64,000 nt of DNA from Spongiibacteraceae bacterium (GCA_028280715.1 JANQLG010000033.1:1-64000), one strand, 5' to 3'. Shown: positions 35,385 through 47,669, counted from the first letter of the stretch. Numbers and translations are program-made. Notes: a model not told the origin generated them from the sequence alone.

Positions 35385-35412
35385 ACTATAGAGTTTTGGC
35401 TGTTTTTGTCAA
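35385..35412 (-). promoter_or_regulatory. Sigma70-type promoter of gltA
   Basis: On the minus strand TTGACA (35412-35407), a 16-bp spacer and TATAGT (35390-35385). The start codon is about 110 bp downstream. Confidence 0.7.
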
Positions 35413-35644
35413 TGTTATATTACCTTTTAGATCAAGAGATTAGGTTTTTTATAATTCAAATCAATTGGTTGGTTTTGCGTGTGTGGATGACATTGGGGTA
35501 TGGCGGTGTTTGTGCACACTATTGTGCTAAGGTTTATTTTGGTGCGCCGCTTGATGAAAAATTATTCGATTTTTCTTGTCTTTGCGTAATGTTGGTGCAA
35601 GAGCATGTGACGCTTTAAACGGATCTTTAAGATTTAAAGTAAGT

Positions 35645-35673
35645 TTGTATTTCAATAAGGAACTGCCTATAAT
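35645..35673 (+). promoter_or_regulatory. Sigma70-type promoter of sdhCDAB
   Basis: TTGTAT (35645-35650), a 17-bp spacer and TATAAT (35668-35673), about 140 bp before sdhC. Confidence 0.7.
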
Positions 35674-35815
35674 TCGCCGCGAATTTTGAGGGCGAGCTAA
35701 GTCTCTTTGGGGATTGGATTTTTTCGCTTTTTAGGTTCTCGTATCTGGGTTCTCGCATCGTTGAGTTTCTCTAACCTTAACCGCCTGCACTCTTTTTGGG
35801 TGGGGCCTGACAAGT

Positions 35816-36199
35816 GTGAATACCGTGACTGATAAACGACCTGTAAATCTCGATTTAGGCAAATTTTCCTGGCCTATCACTGCTATTGCTTCTATTACGC
35901 ACCGTATTTCAGGTGTGTTTTTAGTGGCTGGCGTAGCACTATTACTTTGGATGTTGGATGTGTCTCTGGCGAGTGAAGAAAGCTTTAACACTATGAAGGC
36001 TGTAGCTGATTCATTTCTTTTTAAAGTTTGTTTGTGGGCAGTATTGGCTGGGCTGATATATCACACTGTAGCCGGCGTAAAACATTTGGTAATGGATCTT
36101 GGCTATGGTGAGTCGATGGAAGGTGGTATTGCTGGCGCCAGAATCGTATTTGCCGTTTCCGCAATTTTGATCGTATTGGTAGGAGCTTGGATATGGTAA
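35816..36199 (+). CDS. sdhC: Succinate dehydrogenase cytochrome b556 subunit
   Basis: A 127-residue membrane anchor with three helices. The quinone-site motif SITHRISGVFL and the heme-ligand histidine region YHTVAGVKHLVMDLGYGE match SdhC. It anchors SdhAB and passes electrons to ubiquinone with SdhD. The frame starts with GTG 35816; a second GTG three codons on is possible. It is the first gene of sdhCDAB and overlaps sdhD by 7 bp. Confidence 0.95.
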   Translation: MNTVTDKRPVNLDLGKFSWPITAIASITHRISGVFLVAGVALLLWMLDVSLASEESFNTMKAVADSFLFKVCLWAVLAGLIYHTVAGVKHLVMDLGYGESMEGGIAGARIVFAVSAILIVLVGAWIW

Positions 36200-36576
36200 C
36201 CGCAGTAACTAACTTGGGCCGTAGTGGTCTGTCTGATTGGCTAACACAGCGTGTCACTGCCGTTATCATGCTGGCCTATATTATTTTTATCGCCTCCGTA
36301 GTTGTGGGTGGTGTGGAATACACAGAATGGAAGGCCTTATTTAGCCAAACCTGGGTTCGCGTTTTTAGTCTTGCGACATTTCTTTCCATAGGTATGCATG
36401 GCTGGATTGGTCTTTGGGCCGTTTCTACTGATTATCTGGTGCCTCACGTTTTACGTATCAAAGCAGGTGAAGCAGTTGCTTCGCAGGCAAACTTACTGCG
36501 TTGGGTTTTTCAAGCGGCCAGTGCCATCGTTTTATTTACATATGTTGTCTGGGGTATCCAGATTCTGTGGGGTTAA
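36193..36576 (+). CDS. sdhD: Succinate dehydrogenase membrane anchor subunit
   Basis: A 128-residue three-helix protein. The N-terminal GRSGLSDWLTQRVTAVIM and the heme-side GMHGWIGLWAVSTDYL match SdhD. It completes the quinone and heme pocket with SdhC. I choose ATG 36193, which has AGGAG 7 bp upstream inside the sdhC end; the overlap implies translational coupling. Confidence 0.94.
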   Translation: MVTAVTNLGRSGLSDWLTQRVTAVIMLAYIIFIASVVVGGVEYTEWKALFSQTWVRVFSLATFLSIGMHGWIGLWAVSTDYLVPHVLRIKAGEAVASQANLLRWVFQAASAIVLFTYVVWGIQILWG

Positions 36577-36582
36577 TCAAGC

Positions 36583-38355
36583 ATGACTACTATTAGAACT
36601 ATCTCTTTTGACGGTGTAATCGTGGGCGGTGGCGGCGCAGGTATGCGTGCGGCATTGCAGTTGTCCCAGTCTGGTTACAAGACTGCAGTCATTTCAAAAG
36701 TTTTCCCTACGCGTTCACACACTGTGTCTGCGCAGGGTGGTATCACCTGTGCTATTGCCTCAGCTGATCCCAATGATGATTGGCGCTGGCATATGTATGA
36801 CACAGTAAAAGGTTCTGATTACATCGGCGACCAGGATGCTATTGAGTATATGTGTAGTGTGGGTCCAGAAGCTATTTTTGAGTTGGATCATATGGGTTTG
36901 CCTTTCTCTCGTACAGAGGAAGGTCGTATCTATCAGCGCCCATTTGGTGGTCAGTCCAAGAACTTCGGTGAGGGTGGCCAGGCTGCTCGTACCTGTGCTG
37001 CGGCAGACCGTACTGGTCACGCGCTGCTTCACACGCTTTATCAGGGCAATATGAAAAACAATACTGTGTTTTTCAATGAGTGGTATGCCACTGATCTGAT
37101 TAAAAACCAAGATGGTGCGATTACCGGTGTTATCGCTATTTGTATCGAAACGGGTGAAGTTGTACATGTGAAATCTAAAGCGACTGTACTGGCGACAGGT
37201 GGTGCGGGGCGTATCTACGCATCAACGACTAATGCCCATATCAATACTGGTGATGGTGTTGGTATGGCGTTGCGTGCTGGTGTTCCTGTTCAGGATATCG
37301 AAATGTGGCAGTTCCACCCAACGGGTATTGCTGGCGCGGGAGTACTTGTCACTGAAGGGTGTCGTGGTGAGGGCGGTTACCTGGTGAATAAGGATGGTGA
37401 GCGTTTCATGGAGCGTTATGCGCCGAATGCTAAAGATTTGGCGGGTCGAGATGTTGTTGCTCGTTCAATGACGTTGGAGATTCTTGAAGGGCGTGGCTGT
37501 GGCCCTGAAGGTGATCACGTATTCCTGAAACTTGATCATTTGGGAGAAGAGGTTCTAGAAAGCCGCTTGCCCGGTATCTGTGAATTGTCGCGTACTTTTG
37601 CACATGCCGATCCAGTTAAAGAGCCGGTACCCGTCGTGCCGACTTGTCACTATATGATGGGTGGTATTCCGACTAACGTTGATGGTCAGGCGATTACAGT
37701 TGATGCTGATGGCAACGATCAGGTTATCCCTGGCTTATATGCTTGTGGTGAAGTGGCCTGTGTGTCGGTTCATGGTGCTAATCGTTTAGGTGGCAACTCA
37801 TTGCTTGATTTGGTGGTATTTGGTCGTTCTGCAGGTTTGCATATCGAAAAATCGTTGCGGGAAGGCGTTGATTTGAAAGATGCAACGGATGACGAAATTG
37901 CGAAGGCTGCATCTCGTTTGACTAATCTGAATAATACCAGTGGTGGTGAAAGTGTTGCTGAGCTTCGTAAGGAGCTTCAGACTATCATGCAAAATCACTT
38001 CGGCGTTTTCCGTCGCGGTGATTACATGCAGGAAGGCATTAAGAAGTTGGCTGAGCTACGTCCACGTATTGAAAATGCTTACCTTGAAGATAAAAGCAAT
38101 GCCTATAACACTGCTCGTATTGAGGCGCTTGAGTTGCATAATTTGTTTGAAGTGGCTGAAGCGACTGCGATTGCTGCAGAAGAGCGTAAAGAGAGTCGCG
38201 GCGCGCATGCTCGTGAAGATTTTGAAGACCGTGACGATGAGAATTGGCTCTGTCACTCTATGTACTTCCCAGGTGAAAAGCGAATTGGTAAGCGTTCAGT
38301 GAATTTTGAACCAAAAACTGTTGATACGTTTGAACCTAAAGTACGTACCTACTAA
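36583..38355 (+). CDS. sdhA: Succinate dehydrogenase flavoprotein subunit
   Basis: A 590-residue flavoprotein that oxidises succinate to fumarate. Motifs: FAD-binding [14 protein letters not shown] at about residues 13-26, covalent-FAD histidine in [10 protein letters not shown], substrate-site HPTGIAGAG and RGEGGYLVN, and the C-terminal block [18 protein letters not shown] (seen as [15 protein letters not shown]). Length and motifs are standard. It lies 6 bp after sdhD. Confidence 0.97.
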   Translation: MTTIRTISFDGVIVGGGGAGMRAALQLSQSGYKTAVISKVFPTRSHTVSAQGGITCAIASADPNDDWRWHMYDTVKGSDYIGDQDAIEYMCSVGPEAIFELDHMGLPFSRTEEGRIYQRPFGGQSKNFGEGGQAARTCAAADRTGHALLHTLYQGNMKNNTVFFNEWYATDLIKNQDGAITGVIAICIETGEVVHVKSKATVLATGGAGRIYASTTNAHINTGDGVGMALRAGVPVQDIEMWQFHPTGIAGAGVLVTEGCRGEGGYLVNKDGERFMERYAPNAKDLAGRDVVARSMTLEILEGRGCGPEGDHVFLKLDHLGEEVLESRLPGICELSRTFAHADPVKEPVPVVPTCHYMMGGIPTNVDGQAITVDADGNDQVIPGLYACGEVACVSVHGANRLGGNSLLDLVVFGRSAGLHIEKSLREGVDLKDATDDEIAKAASRLTNLNNTSGGESVAELRKELQTIMQNHFGVFRRGDYMQEGIKKLAELRPRIENAYLEDKSNAYNTARIEALELHNLFEVAEATAIAAEERKESRGAHAREDFEDRDDENWLCHSMYFPGEKRIGKRSVNFEPKTVDTFEPKVRTY

Positions 38356-38374
38356 GGCAAGGGGATAGAGACTA

Positions 38375-39082
38375 ATGTTGAAAGTAAGTATTTATCGTTA
38401 CAACCCGGAAACTGATGCCGAGCCTTACATGCAGGACCTTGAAGTTGATACCGGTGGTAAAGACTTGATGGTTCTGGATGTTCTTGAGCTCATTAAAGCT
38501 AAAGATACAACGGTTGTTTATCGTCGCTCATGCCGTGAAGGTGTGTGTGGTTCCGATGGAATGAACATCAATGGCAAAAACGGTTTGGCTTGTATCATTC
38601 CTCTATCTGAGGCGCTTAGCGGTAGCAGCAAATTGGTTCTTCGTCCATTGCCCGGCTTGCCTGTTATTCGTGACCTGATTGTAGATATGAGCATGTTCTA
38701 CAAGCAGTATGAAAAAGTTAAGCCTTATTTGATCAATAACACACCAGCACCTGCTATTGAGCGTCTACAGTCTCCTGAGGAGCGCGAGAAGTTGGATGGT
38801 CTGTATGAGTGTATTCTGTGTGCGTGCTGTTCAACAGCTTGTCCATCGTTCTGGTGGAATCCAGAGCGTTTTATTGGTCCATCGGGTCTGCTGCAAGCTT
38901 ATCGCTTCCTTGCTGATAGCCGTGATACAGCCACTGAGCAGCGTTTGGCTGAGCTGGATGATCCATTTAGTGTATTCCGTTGTCACGGTATTCAAAATTG
39001 TGTCAATGTTTGCCCCAAGGGCTTGAATCCAACCAAGGCGATTGGGCACATCCGCAATATGTTGTTAACCAGCGCAACTTAA
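38375..39082 (+). CDS. sdhB: Succinate dehydrogenase iron-sulfur subunit
   Basis: A 235-residue iron-sulfur protein. The [2Fe-2S] site is SCREGVCGSDGM with a later LAC cysteine; the [4Fe-4S] and [3Fe-4S] sites are CILCACCSTACPSFWW and CHGIQNCVNVCPKGLNP. It carries electrons from SdhA to the membrane anchor. Ribosome site AAGGGGATAG precedes ATG. After it comes a 373-bp gap before sucA. Confidence 0.97.
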   Translation: MLKVSIYRYNPETDAEPYMQDLEVDTGGKDLMVLDVLELIKAKDTTVVYRRSCREGVCGSDGMNINGKNGLACIIPLSEALSGSSKLVLRPLPGLPVIRDLIVDMSMFYKQYEKVKPYLINNTPAPAIERLQSPEEREKLDGLYECILCACCSTACPSFWWNPERFIGPSGLLQAYRFLADSRDTATEQRLAELDDPFSVFRCHGIQNCVNVCPKGLNPTKAIGHIRNMLLTSAT

Positions 39083-39455
39083 ATAACGTTTGGTGTCGAT
39101 AAAAGTTGCCATAAATACGGCCAAAAGCTAATTTTTTATGGTAACAACATTACGTAAGTGTAAGAAACGTCTACACTTACGTAGTATTCCGAGTATTGGG
39201 GTGGGTTACTAAGCCTCGATACTTTTTCGGGTATGGCTCTGAGATAGATGCAGAGTTTTGACTGGTGCCTCTCAGTGAGGTTAGTGCTATATCCTACAGG
39301 TGAAAGGGTTGTCCATTAACCTATGGCGATCCGAGTTATCCGGTAAATACCACAGCCACTTGCTGGCTTATTTCATAGTGAGTTTTCATCATGAATAGAG
39401 CAATCATGTGGGCTGCGTGAGCCGATAACCTGCCTGTTATCGAGGTTAGAAGACC
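39083..39455. other. Structured leader region before sucA
   Basis: A gene-free stretch of about 370 bp with two hairpins: a 33-bp perfect inverted repeat (39151-39183, listed separately) and CGATAAC-CTGCCT-GTTATCG (39423-39442), which ends just before the GAGG ribosome site of sucA and could mask it. No T-run terminator follows sdhB. Confidence 0.5.
39151..39183. repeat. Perfect 12-bp inverted repeat between sdhB and sucA
   Basis: TACGTAAGTGTA and TACACTTACGTA flank a 9-nt loop AGAAACGTC. There is no T run on either side, so a plain terminator is unlikely. It may be an mRNA processing stem or a protein-binding site controlling sucA. Confidence 0.7.
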
Positions 39456-42287
39456 ATGCAAGAAAGCTCAATGGAGTTGTTGTGGGGTAGCTCCCATATT
39501 TCTGGCGGAAATGCGGCTTATGTGGAAGAGCTGTATGAAGCTTATCTATTGGATCCCAATAGCGTCCCTGAAAATTGGCGTGCCTACTTTGAAAAATTAC
39601 CGCAGGTGAACGGTAATGTTAAACAGGACGTTCCTCATTCAACCATTCGTGATCACTTTGCGCATCTGGCAAAAATTCGTATCAAGCCAACCGTTATCGA
39701 TGCCGGTAGTGAAGTTACTGAGCATGAACGCAAGCAGGTACGTGTTATTCAATTGTGTAGCGCCTATCGCCAGCGTGGACATCAACAAGCCGACTTGGAC
39801 CCATTGAAATTAACGGAACGTCCACCGGTTCCTGATCTTGATCTTCACTACCATTCTCTCTCAGCGGCGGATCTGGATACTGTATTCCAAACGGGCAGCT
39901 TATTTATCGGTAAAGAGCAGGCGACGCTAAAAGAAATTGTCGATGCACTGGAACAAACCTACTGCAGCTCAGTAGGGGCTGAATTTATGCATATTGTCGC
40001 CACAGAAGAACGGCAGTGGATTCAGCAGCGAATGGAAAGTGTGCGCTCAAAACCAGAATACGGTGAAGAAGTGTTGCTGCATTTGCATGAGCGTCTTACC
40101 GCAGCAGAAGGGTTGGGTAAATTATTAGCTTCAAAATATCCCGGTGTTAAGCGCTTTGGTCTTGAGGGTGGCGAGAGTTTGATTCCGATGATGGATGAGC
40201 TTATCCAGCGTATAGGTTCCTATGGTTCTAAAGAAGTTGTTATCAGCATGGCGCACCGTGGGCGTCTTAACGTCTTAGTTAATGTGTTAGGCAAAAACCC
40301 TTCAGATTTATTTGATGAGTTTGAAGGTCGAGCTGAATATCAAGGCTCTGCGGATGTGAAATACCACCAGGGTTTTTCTTCAGCCGTAGACACTTCGGGC
40401 GGAGAAATGCATTTGGCCTTGGCCTTTAACCCTTCGCACCTTGAAATAGGCGCACCAGTTGTTGAAGGTTCAGTACGCGCTCGTCAGGATCGTCGTGATG
40501 ACCCTGAAGGCAAAAAAGTTGTTCCCATTATTTTGCATGGCGATGCCGCTTTTGCCGGACAAGGCGTGGTAATGGAAACCTTTCAAATGTCGCAAACCCG
40601 TGCCTACAAAACGGGCGGCACTGTGCATGTGGTTGTCAATAACCAGGTTGGTTTTACTACCAATAAACGTGAAGACGCGCGTTCTACAGAATATTGTACT
40701 GATGTGGCGAAAATGGTGCAGGCGCCTATTTTTCATGTCAATGGTGATGATCCAGAGGCTGTTTTGTTTGTAAGCCAAATGGCGGTGGATTATCGCCAGC
40801 AATTTAATAAAGATGTTGTTATTGATTTGACCTGTTATCGTCGCCGTGGCCACAACGAAGCCGATGAGCCTTCTGGTACGCAGCCGCTGATGTATAAGCA
40901 AATCAAAAAACAGCGCACAACTCGTGATTTGTATGCGGAGAAATTAATCGCAGAAGGCTATCTCTCGAAAGAGCAGGATGAAGAAGTTATTGATGGCTAT
41001 AGGAAAGCAGTAGAGTGTGGCGAGCATGTTGCTAAGAGCTTAATTCATGAGCCGAATGAAAAATTATTCGTGGATTGGGCACCTTACCTGGGCCATGATG
41101 CTGATTACCCGTGCGACACATCCATTGATCTAAAGCATCTGCAAAACTTGGCTAACAAGTTAAACCATATTCCAGAAGGTTTTCCGTTACAGCGCCAGGT
41201 AGCAAAAATTTATGAAGATCGTCATAAAATGACGGCGGGCGCTACCCCTATTAACTGGGGCTTTGCTGAAACGTTGGCCTATGCAACGTTAATTGATGCT
41301 GGCCACGCGGTTCGTTTAACAGGGCAAGACGTAGGGCGTGGAACATTCTCACACCGCCACGCCGTTTTACATAATCAAAATGACGCCAGCACTTATGTGC
41401 CGTTGCAAAATATCAATGAGGAACAGCCTCAATTTACCATTCACGATTCATTACTTTCAGAAGAAGCCGTGTTGGCTTTCGAGTATGGTTATGCCACCAC
41501 CATGCCGAATGTGTTAGTGATTTGGGAAGCGCAGTTTGGGGACTTTGCTAACGGTGCCCAAGTGGTGATTGACCAATTTATTACCAGTGGTGAGCACAAA
41601 TGGCAGCGTCTTTGCGGTTTAACCATGCTGTTACCTCATGGGTATGAAGGCCAGGGCCCGGAGCATTCATCGGCTCGTTTGGAGCGCTACCTACAGCTTT
41701 GTGCGGAACATAATATCCAGGTGTGTGTGCCGACTACACCCGCTCAGGTTTTTCATATGTTACGTCGTCAGGCGATACGGCCGTTAAGAAAGCCTCTGAT
41801 TGTGATGTCGCCAAAAAGCTTGTTGCGTCATAAAGAAGCGGTTTCTACATTGGAGGAGTTGGCAGAGGGTCAGTTCCAGTTGGTCATTCCAGAAAAGGAT
41901 GATTTAGCGCCAGAGAATGTAACGCGCGTGGTCATGTGTAGTGGTAAGGTGTATTACGACCTGTATGAAGCACGTCGTGAGCAGGAAATGGAAAATGTTG
42001 CGATCCTTCGTCTCGAACAACTCTATCCGTTTCCTGAAACAGAATTAGAACAAGCATTAGCTCCTTATACTAATTTGAAGGAAGTTGTTTGGTGTCAAGA
42101 AGAACCGATGAACCAGGGTGCATGGTACTCCAGTCAGCACCATATGCGACGGGTTGTTCATCGTTTAAATAGTAGTTTGTATCTAGAGTATGCAGGACGA
42201 GATGCATCGGCTTCACCAGCGGCAGGTTATATGGCATTGCACATTGCTCAACAAGAGAAAGTAATGAAAGATGCACTCGGTTTTTGA
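39456..42287 (+). CDS. sucA: 2-oxoglutarate dehydrogenase E1 component
   Basis: A 943-residue thiamine-diphosphate enzyme that decarboxylates 2-oxoglutarate. The N-terminal lid segment (YVEELYEAYLLDPNSVPENW) binds E2, and the core has SMAHRGRLNVLVN, the thiamine motif HGDAAFAGQGVVMETFQMS, CYRRRGHNEADEPSGTQP and GRGTFSHRHAVLHNQ, all standard. It forms a complex with SucB and Lpd, the next two genes. GAGG lies 10 bp before ATG, close to a small hairpin. Confidence 0.97.
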   Translation: MQESSMELLWGSSHISGGNAAYVEELYEAYLLDPNSVPENWRAYFEKLPQVNGNVKQDVPHSTIRDHFAHLAKIRIKPTVIDAGSEVTEHERKQVRVIQLCSAYRQRGHQQADLDPLKLTERPPVPDLDLHYHSLSAADLDTVFQTGSLFIGKEQATLKEIVDALEQTYCSSVGAEFMHIVATEERQWIQQRMESVRSKPEYGEEVLLHLHERLTAAEGLGKLLASKYPGVKRFGLEGGESLIPMMDELIQRIGSYGSKEVVISMAHRGRLNVLVNVLGKNPSDLFDEFEGRAEYQGSADVKYHQGFSSAVDTSGGEMHLALAFNPSHLEIGAPVVEGSVRARQDRRDDPEGKKVVPIILHGDAAFAGQGVVMETFQMSQTRAYKTGGTVHVVVNNQVGFTTNKREDARSTEYCTDVAKMVQAPIFHVNGDDPEAVLFVSQMAVDYRQQFNKDVVIDLTCYRRRGHNEADEPSGTQPLMYKQIKKQRTTRDLYAEKLIAEGYLSKEQDEEVIDGYRKAVECGEHVAKSLIHEPNEKLFVDWAPYLGHDADYPCDTSIDLKHLQNLANKLNHIPEGFPLQRQVAKIYEDRHKMTAGATPINWGFAETLAYATLIDAGHAVRLTGQDVGRGTFSHRHAVLHNQNDASTYVPLQNINEEQPQFTIHDSLLSEEAVLAFEYGYATTMPNVLVIWEAQFGDFANGAQVVIDQFITSGEHKWQRLCGLTMLLPHGYEGQGPEHSSARLERYLQLCAEHNIQVCVPTTPAQVFHMLRRQAIRPLRKPLIVMSPKSLLRHKEAVSTLEELAEGQFQLVIPEKDDLAPENVTRVVMCSGKVYYDLYEARREQEMENVAILRLEQLYPFPETELEQALAPYTNLKEVVWCQEEPMNQGAWYSSQHHMRRVVHRLNSSLYLEYAGRDASASPAAGYMALHIAQQEKVMKDALGF

Positions 42288-42366
42288 TTATTTAAGTGTA
42301 TTAGAAATTACCAAATGGAAAAATATTCATTGGAAATAAACTCCCATTAACGGCTAAGGAAATAGA

Positions 42367-43569
42367 ATGACTATCGAAATTAAAGCACCAACGTTTCCCG
42401 AGTCTGTGGCAGATGGCACCGTCGCCACATGGCATAAGCAACCTGGTGAGGCAATTAGCCGCGACGAACTGATTGTTGATATTGAAACCGATAAGGTTGT
42501 GCTGGAGGTTGTTGCTCCTGCTGATGGTGTGATTTCAGAAATCATTAAAAGCGAGGGCGAAACTGTTCTTAGCGATGAATTAATTGGTAAATTTGAAGCA
42601 GGTGCAGCGGGAACAACGGCTGCGCCTGCAGCTGCACCTGTTGCTTCGGCAGAGCCTGTGACAGCTGATGAAGATCTGAAAATTAGTCCTGCTGCGCGTA
42701 AATTGATTGAGGAAAAAGGGCTGGACGCAAAAACTATAACCGCGACAGGTAAAGGTGGTTTAATCACAAAAGAAGATGTGATGAATCATCAAACTGCTGC
42801 ACAGCCAGTTTCAACTCCAGCTGCTGCTAAACCGGCGCCTGCCACTGTAGAACTTGATGCTGGCGAGCGTATTGAGAAGCGTGTTCCGATGACACGTCTT
42901 CGTAAACGCATTGCAGAACGGTTATTGGAAGCGACTCAATCAACGGCAATGCTGACAACCTTCAATGAAGTGAATATGCAGCCGTTGATGACACTGCGCT
43001 CTCAATATAAAGAACTTTTTGAAAAGACCCATAATGGTGTTCGCCTTGGCTTCATGGGTTTCTTTGTTAAAGCGGCCTGCGAAGCGCTGAAACGTTTCCC
43101 CGCTGTGAATGCGTCTATCGATGGTGATGACATTGTTTATCACGGTTATCAAGATATCGGTGTAGCGGTATCTTCTGACAAAGGCTTAGTAGTACCGATT
43201 CTTCGCGATGTTGAATCGATGAGTATAGCGAATGTTGAAAATACAATTCGTGATTTTGGCCTTCGCGCCAGAGAAGGTAAGTTGGGGCTGGAAGAAATGC
43301 AGGGTGGTACATTTACTATTTCCAACGGCGGTGTGTTTGGTTCGTTGATGTCGACGCCTATCATTAATCCACCGCAAACCGCTATTCTGGGTATGCATAA
43401 AATTCAGGAGCGACCCATGGCAGTGAACGGTGAGGTAAAAATCCTGCCAATGATGTATCTTGCGCTGTCATATGACCATCGTTTGGTTGATGGCAAAGAA
43501 GCGGTGCAGTTTCTGGTTACAATCAAAGACATGCTAGAAGATCCAGCACGTATTCTGTTAGAAGTTTAG
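42367..43569 (+). CDS. sucB: Dihydrolipoyllysine succinyltransferase E2
   Basis: A 400-residue E2 core. One lipoyl domain with lysine in [13 protein letters not shown] (about residues 40-52), an alanine/proline-rich linker, the E3/E1-binding domain [15 protein letters not shown], a second linker and the catalytic domain ending in [16 protein letters not shown] with the active histidine. It moves succinyl groups from the E1 product to CoA. It lies 79 bp after sucA in the same transcription direction. Confidence 0.97.
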   Translation: MTIEIKAPTFPESVADGTVATWHKQPGEAISRDELIVDIETDKVVLEVVAPADGVISEIIKSEGETVLSDELIGKFEAGAAGTTAAPAAAPVASAEPVTADEDLKISPAARKLIEEKGLDAKTITATGKGGLITKEDVMNHQTAAQPVSTPAAAKPAPATVELDAGERIEKRVPMTRLRKRIAERLLEATQSTAMLTTFNEVNMQPLMTLRSQYKELFEKTHNGVRLGFMGFFVKAACEALKRFPAVNASIDGDDIVYHGYQDIGVAVSSDKGLVVPILRDVESMSIANVENTIRDFGLRAREGKLGLEEMQGGTFTISNGGVFGSLMSTPIINPPQTAILGMHKIQERPMAVNGEVKILPMMYLALSYDHRLVDGKEAVQFLVTIKDMLEDPARILLEV

Positions 43570-43641
43570 TCTTAGAAGTTTAATATCATCGCAAAATTTG
43601 GGTGCTAGCATAGCTAACACCTGAGTTTACTTAAAAATTAG

Positions 43642-45103
<1,462 letters not shown>

Positions 45104-45416
45104 GCTTTATGTTGGTGCATAAGTTGGCGCATAAAGTATAGGAAAAATTGGGTTGCGCTGGGTTTAAAAAACCAAGCAAGATTTTGAAAGATAAATGTAA
45201 ATTATTTAGGAATATTCACCCAGACAATTTGCGGATAAAACCGAAATTCGGGAGAATACGCCACCGAATTTTGCAGATAAATTTATTTGCGGTATTTTGA
45301 GTTATTAAAGTTTGCATTATTAAAGAAAGAGGGGAGCAGTCGGTACTGGCCATTTTGTAGTTTTGAATGCCTCAATCAGACTTCTCTAAACTTCACAACC
45401 AAGACGGTAATACAAC
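45104..45416. other. Gene-free region before sucC
   Basis: About 310 bp. It contains short related words (TTTGCGGATAAA, TTTGCAGATAAA, TTTGCGGTATTT) and a short palindrome CCGAAATTCGG near 45240. No clear promoter, RNA gene or coding frame. Confidence 0.45.
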
Positions 45417-46583
45417 ATGAACCTTCACGAGTATCAGGGCAAACAATTGTTTGCTGAGTATGGGTTACCAGTATCGAAAGGCTATGCCTGTGATACACCC
45501 GAAGAAGCAGCTCAGGCAGCTGACCGTATAGGTGGCGACCAGTGGGTCGTTAAAGCACAAGTTCACGCAGGCGGTCGCGGCAAAGCCGGCGGCGTTAAGT
45601 TGGTTTCGACTAAAGATGAAATCAGAGAATTTGCACAAAAGTGGTTAGGTCAAAACTTGGTAACTTACCAAACTGATGAAAATGGACAGCCTGTTTCTAA
45701 AATTTTGGTAGAAGACTGTACTGACATCGCACAGGAATTATATCTGGGTGCTGTTGTTGATCGCTCAACTCGTCGAATCGTATTCATGGCCTCAACTGAG
45801 GGTGGTGTTGAAATCGAGAAGGTAGCGCATGAAACACCGGAAAAAATTCTCAAAGCAGAAATTGATCCACTGGTAGGCGCTCAGCCATATCAGGGTCGCG
45901 AGCTGGCTTTCAAGCTGGGTCTTGAAGGTGATCAAATCAAACAATTCGTTAAGATTTTCCAAGGTTTGGCTGCATTGTTCCAGGATCTGGATTTGGCGCT
46001 GCTGGAAATCAACCCTTTAGTAATCACCAATGCCGGTGACCTCCACTGCCTGGATGCCAAGATTAACATCGACAGCAATGCGCTTTATCGTCAACCGAAA
46101 TTACGTGAAATGCATGATCCTTCGCAGGAAGATGAACGTGAATCGCATGCGGCACAGTGGGAACTGAACTACGTAGCGCTGGATGGCAATATCGGCTGTA
46201 TGGTTAACGGTGCTGGCCTAGCGATGGGTACTATGGACATTGTTAAATTACACGGCGGTGCTCCAGCCAACTTCCTTGATGTAGGCGGTGGCGCAACTAA
46301 AGAGCGTGTTTCTGAAGCCTTCAAAATCATTCTTTCTGACGATGCTGTTCAAGCTGTCCTGGTTAATATCTTCGGGGGTATTGTCCGCTGTGATCTGATT
46401 GCAGAGGGTATCATCGGTGCAGTTGAAGAGGTTGGTGTAACGGTTCCTGTCGTTGTTCGCCTCGAAGGTAACAATGCAGAGCTCGGTTCAAAATTGTTAG
46501 CCGAAAGTGGTTTAAACATTATTGCTGCCAACAGCTTAACGGAAGCTGCCGATGCAGTGGTTAAAGCAGCGGAGGGCAAATAA
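45417..46583 (+). CDS. sucC: Succinyl-CoA synthetase beta subunit
   Basis: A 388-residue ATP-grasp subunit that holds the nucleotide. [19 protein letters not shown] at the start, [17 protein letters not shown] and the C-terminal [16 protein letters not shown] loop are standard. With SucD it makes ATP (or GTP) from succinyl-CoA. The stop codon TAA overlaps the sucD ATG by one base, so the two are coupled. Confidence 0.97.
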   Translation: MNLHEYQGKQLFAEYGLPVSKGYACDTPEEAAQAADRIGGDQWVVKAQVHAGGRGKAGGVKLVSTKDEIREFAQKWLGQNLVTYQTDENGQPVSKILVEDCTDIAQELYLGAVVDRSTRRIVFMASTEGGVEIEKVAHETPEKILKAEIDPLVGAQPYQGRELAFKLGLEGDQIKQFVKIFQGLAALFQDLDLALLEINPLVITNAGDLHCLDAKINIDSNALYRQPKLREMHDPSQEDERESHAAQWELNYVALDGNIGCMVNGAGLAMGTMDIVKLHGGAPANFLDVGGGATKERVSEAFKIILSDDAVQAVLVNIFGGIVRCDLIAEGIIGAVEEVGVTVPVVVRLEGNNAELGSKLLAESGLNIIAANSLTEAADAVVKAAEGK

Positions 46584-47455
46584 TGAGCGTTTTAATTAAC
46601 AAAGACACTAAAGTCATCTGTCAGGGTTTTACTGGTTCGCAGGGTACTTTTCACTCGGAGCAAGCCATTGCCTACGGTACCAAAATGGTTGGTGGTGTAA
46701 CCCCAGGTAAAGGTGGTCAAGAGCACCTTGGTTTGCCAGTATTCAATACTGTAGCTGATGCGGTTGAAGCAACTGGTGCTGAAGCTTCTGTGATCTACGT
46801 ACCAGCTCCATTCTGTAAAGATTCGATCCTGGAAGCGGCTAACGGCGGTATTAAACTGATTGTTTGTATCACTGAAGGTATTCCAACGCTGGATATGCTG
46901 GATTGTAAAGTGAGGTGTGACGAGTTGGGTGTAACCTTAATTGGTCCTAACTGTCCAGGTGTTATCACTCCTGGAGAATGTAAAATCGGCATCATGCCAG
47001 GTCATATTCATCAGCCTGGTAAAGTGGGTATCGTATCGCGCTCAGGTACTTTGACCTACGAAGCGGTTAAGCAAACAACCGATTATGGTTTTGGTCAGTC
47101 CACCTGTGTTGGTATCGGCGGTGACCCTATCCCTGGGTCTAACTTCATCGATATTCTGAGCCTGTTCCAGGAAGACCCTGCTACAGAAGCGATTGTGATG
47201 ATCGGTGAAATCGGTGGTACAGCTGAAGAAGAAGCTGCTGCCTTTATCAAGGAGAATGTCACCAAGCCAGTAGTTTCCTATATTGCTGGTGTCACAGCTC
47301 CTCCTGGTAAGCGCATGGGCCATGCGGGCGCTATTATCTCTGGTGGTAAAGGTACTGCTGATGAGAAATTCGCTGCTCTGCAGGATGCAGGTGTTAAAAC
47401 CGTTCGCAGTCTGGCTGAGATTGGTAAAGCATTGCAAGAAGTGACCGGCTGGTAG
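46583..47455 (+). CDS. sucD: Succinyl-CoA synthetase alpha subunit
   Basis: A 290-residue subunit with the CoA-binding Rossmann domain ([19 protein letters not shown] near residues 16-34) and the phosphorylated histidine in [32 protein letters not shown] is the usual linker. It carries the phosphohistidine intermediate. It is followed by a strong terminator. Confidence 0.97.
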   Translation: MSVLINKDTKVICQGFTGSQGTFHSEQAIAYGTKMVGGVTPGKGGQEHLGLPVFNTVADAVEATGAEASVIYVPAPFCKDSILEAANGGIKLIVCITEGIPTLDMLDCKVRCDELGVTLIGPNCPGVITPGECKIGIMPGHIHQPGKVGIVSRSGTLTYEAVKQTTDYGFGQSTCVGIGGDPIPGSNFIDILSLFQEDPATEAIVMIGEIGGTAEEEAAAFIKENVTKPVVSYIAGVTAPPGKRMGHAGAIISGGKGTADEKFAALQDAGVKTVRSLAEIGKALQEVTGW

Positions 47456-47502
47456 GTTTCGAGTCTGTCCTAGAATCTATCCGAGAACTTATGCTGTAAG
47501 CT

Positions 47503-47531
47503 AAAAAAGGGTGCCGAAGGCACCCTTTTTT
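47503..47531. terminator. Strong terminator after sucCD
   Basis: AAAAAAGGGTGCC-GAA-GGCACCCTTTTTT is a 13-bp perfect stem with a 3-nt loop and a T run, 48 bp past the sucD stop. Confidence 0.93.
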
Positions 47532-47550
47532 GTATCCACCTATTTTCCCC

Positions 47551-47578
47551 CTTGAATTTTGATCGTAAGCCCCCAAAT
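47551..47578 (+). promoter_or_regulatory. Sigma32-like heat-shock promoter of htpG
   Basis: CTTGAA (47551-47556), a 14-nt spacer and CCCCAAAT (47571-47578) match the heat-shock pattern CTTGAAA / CCCCATnT with the usual spacing. It lies about 90 bp before htpG, a known heat-shock gene. Confidence 0.75.
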
Positions 47579-47669
47579 AGCTGATATTTAATAGGCCTGG
47601 GTAATTTCAGGTCATAGTCTTAACCATAAATACAGATATTCCAAGAAAGAGAGAAGGGTACCCAGCATC

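Larger units (their letters stand above)
35277..35815. other. Divergent gltA/sdhC control region
   Basis: About 540 bp with no convincing gene. It holds one promoter for each side (listed separately). A 70-codon frame inside it has cysteine-rich non-protein-like composition and no ribosome site, so I leave it uncalled. Confidence 0.6.

Noticed and set aside
35406-35618. A 70-codon frame between gltA and sdhC
   Set aside because: No ribosome site, improbable composition with many cysteines and bulky residues, and it lies in the control region beside the gltA promoter.
45200-45300. Repeated TTTGCGGATAAA-like words before sucC
   Set aside because: Inexact, irregularly spaced and in AT-rich sequence; no convincing repeat element.
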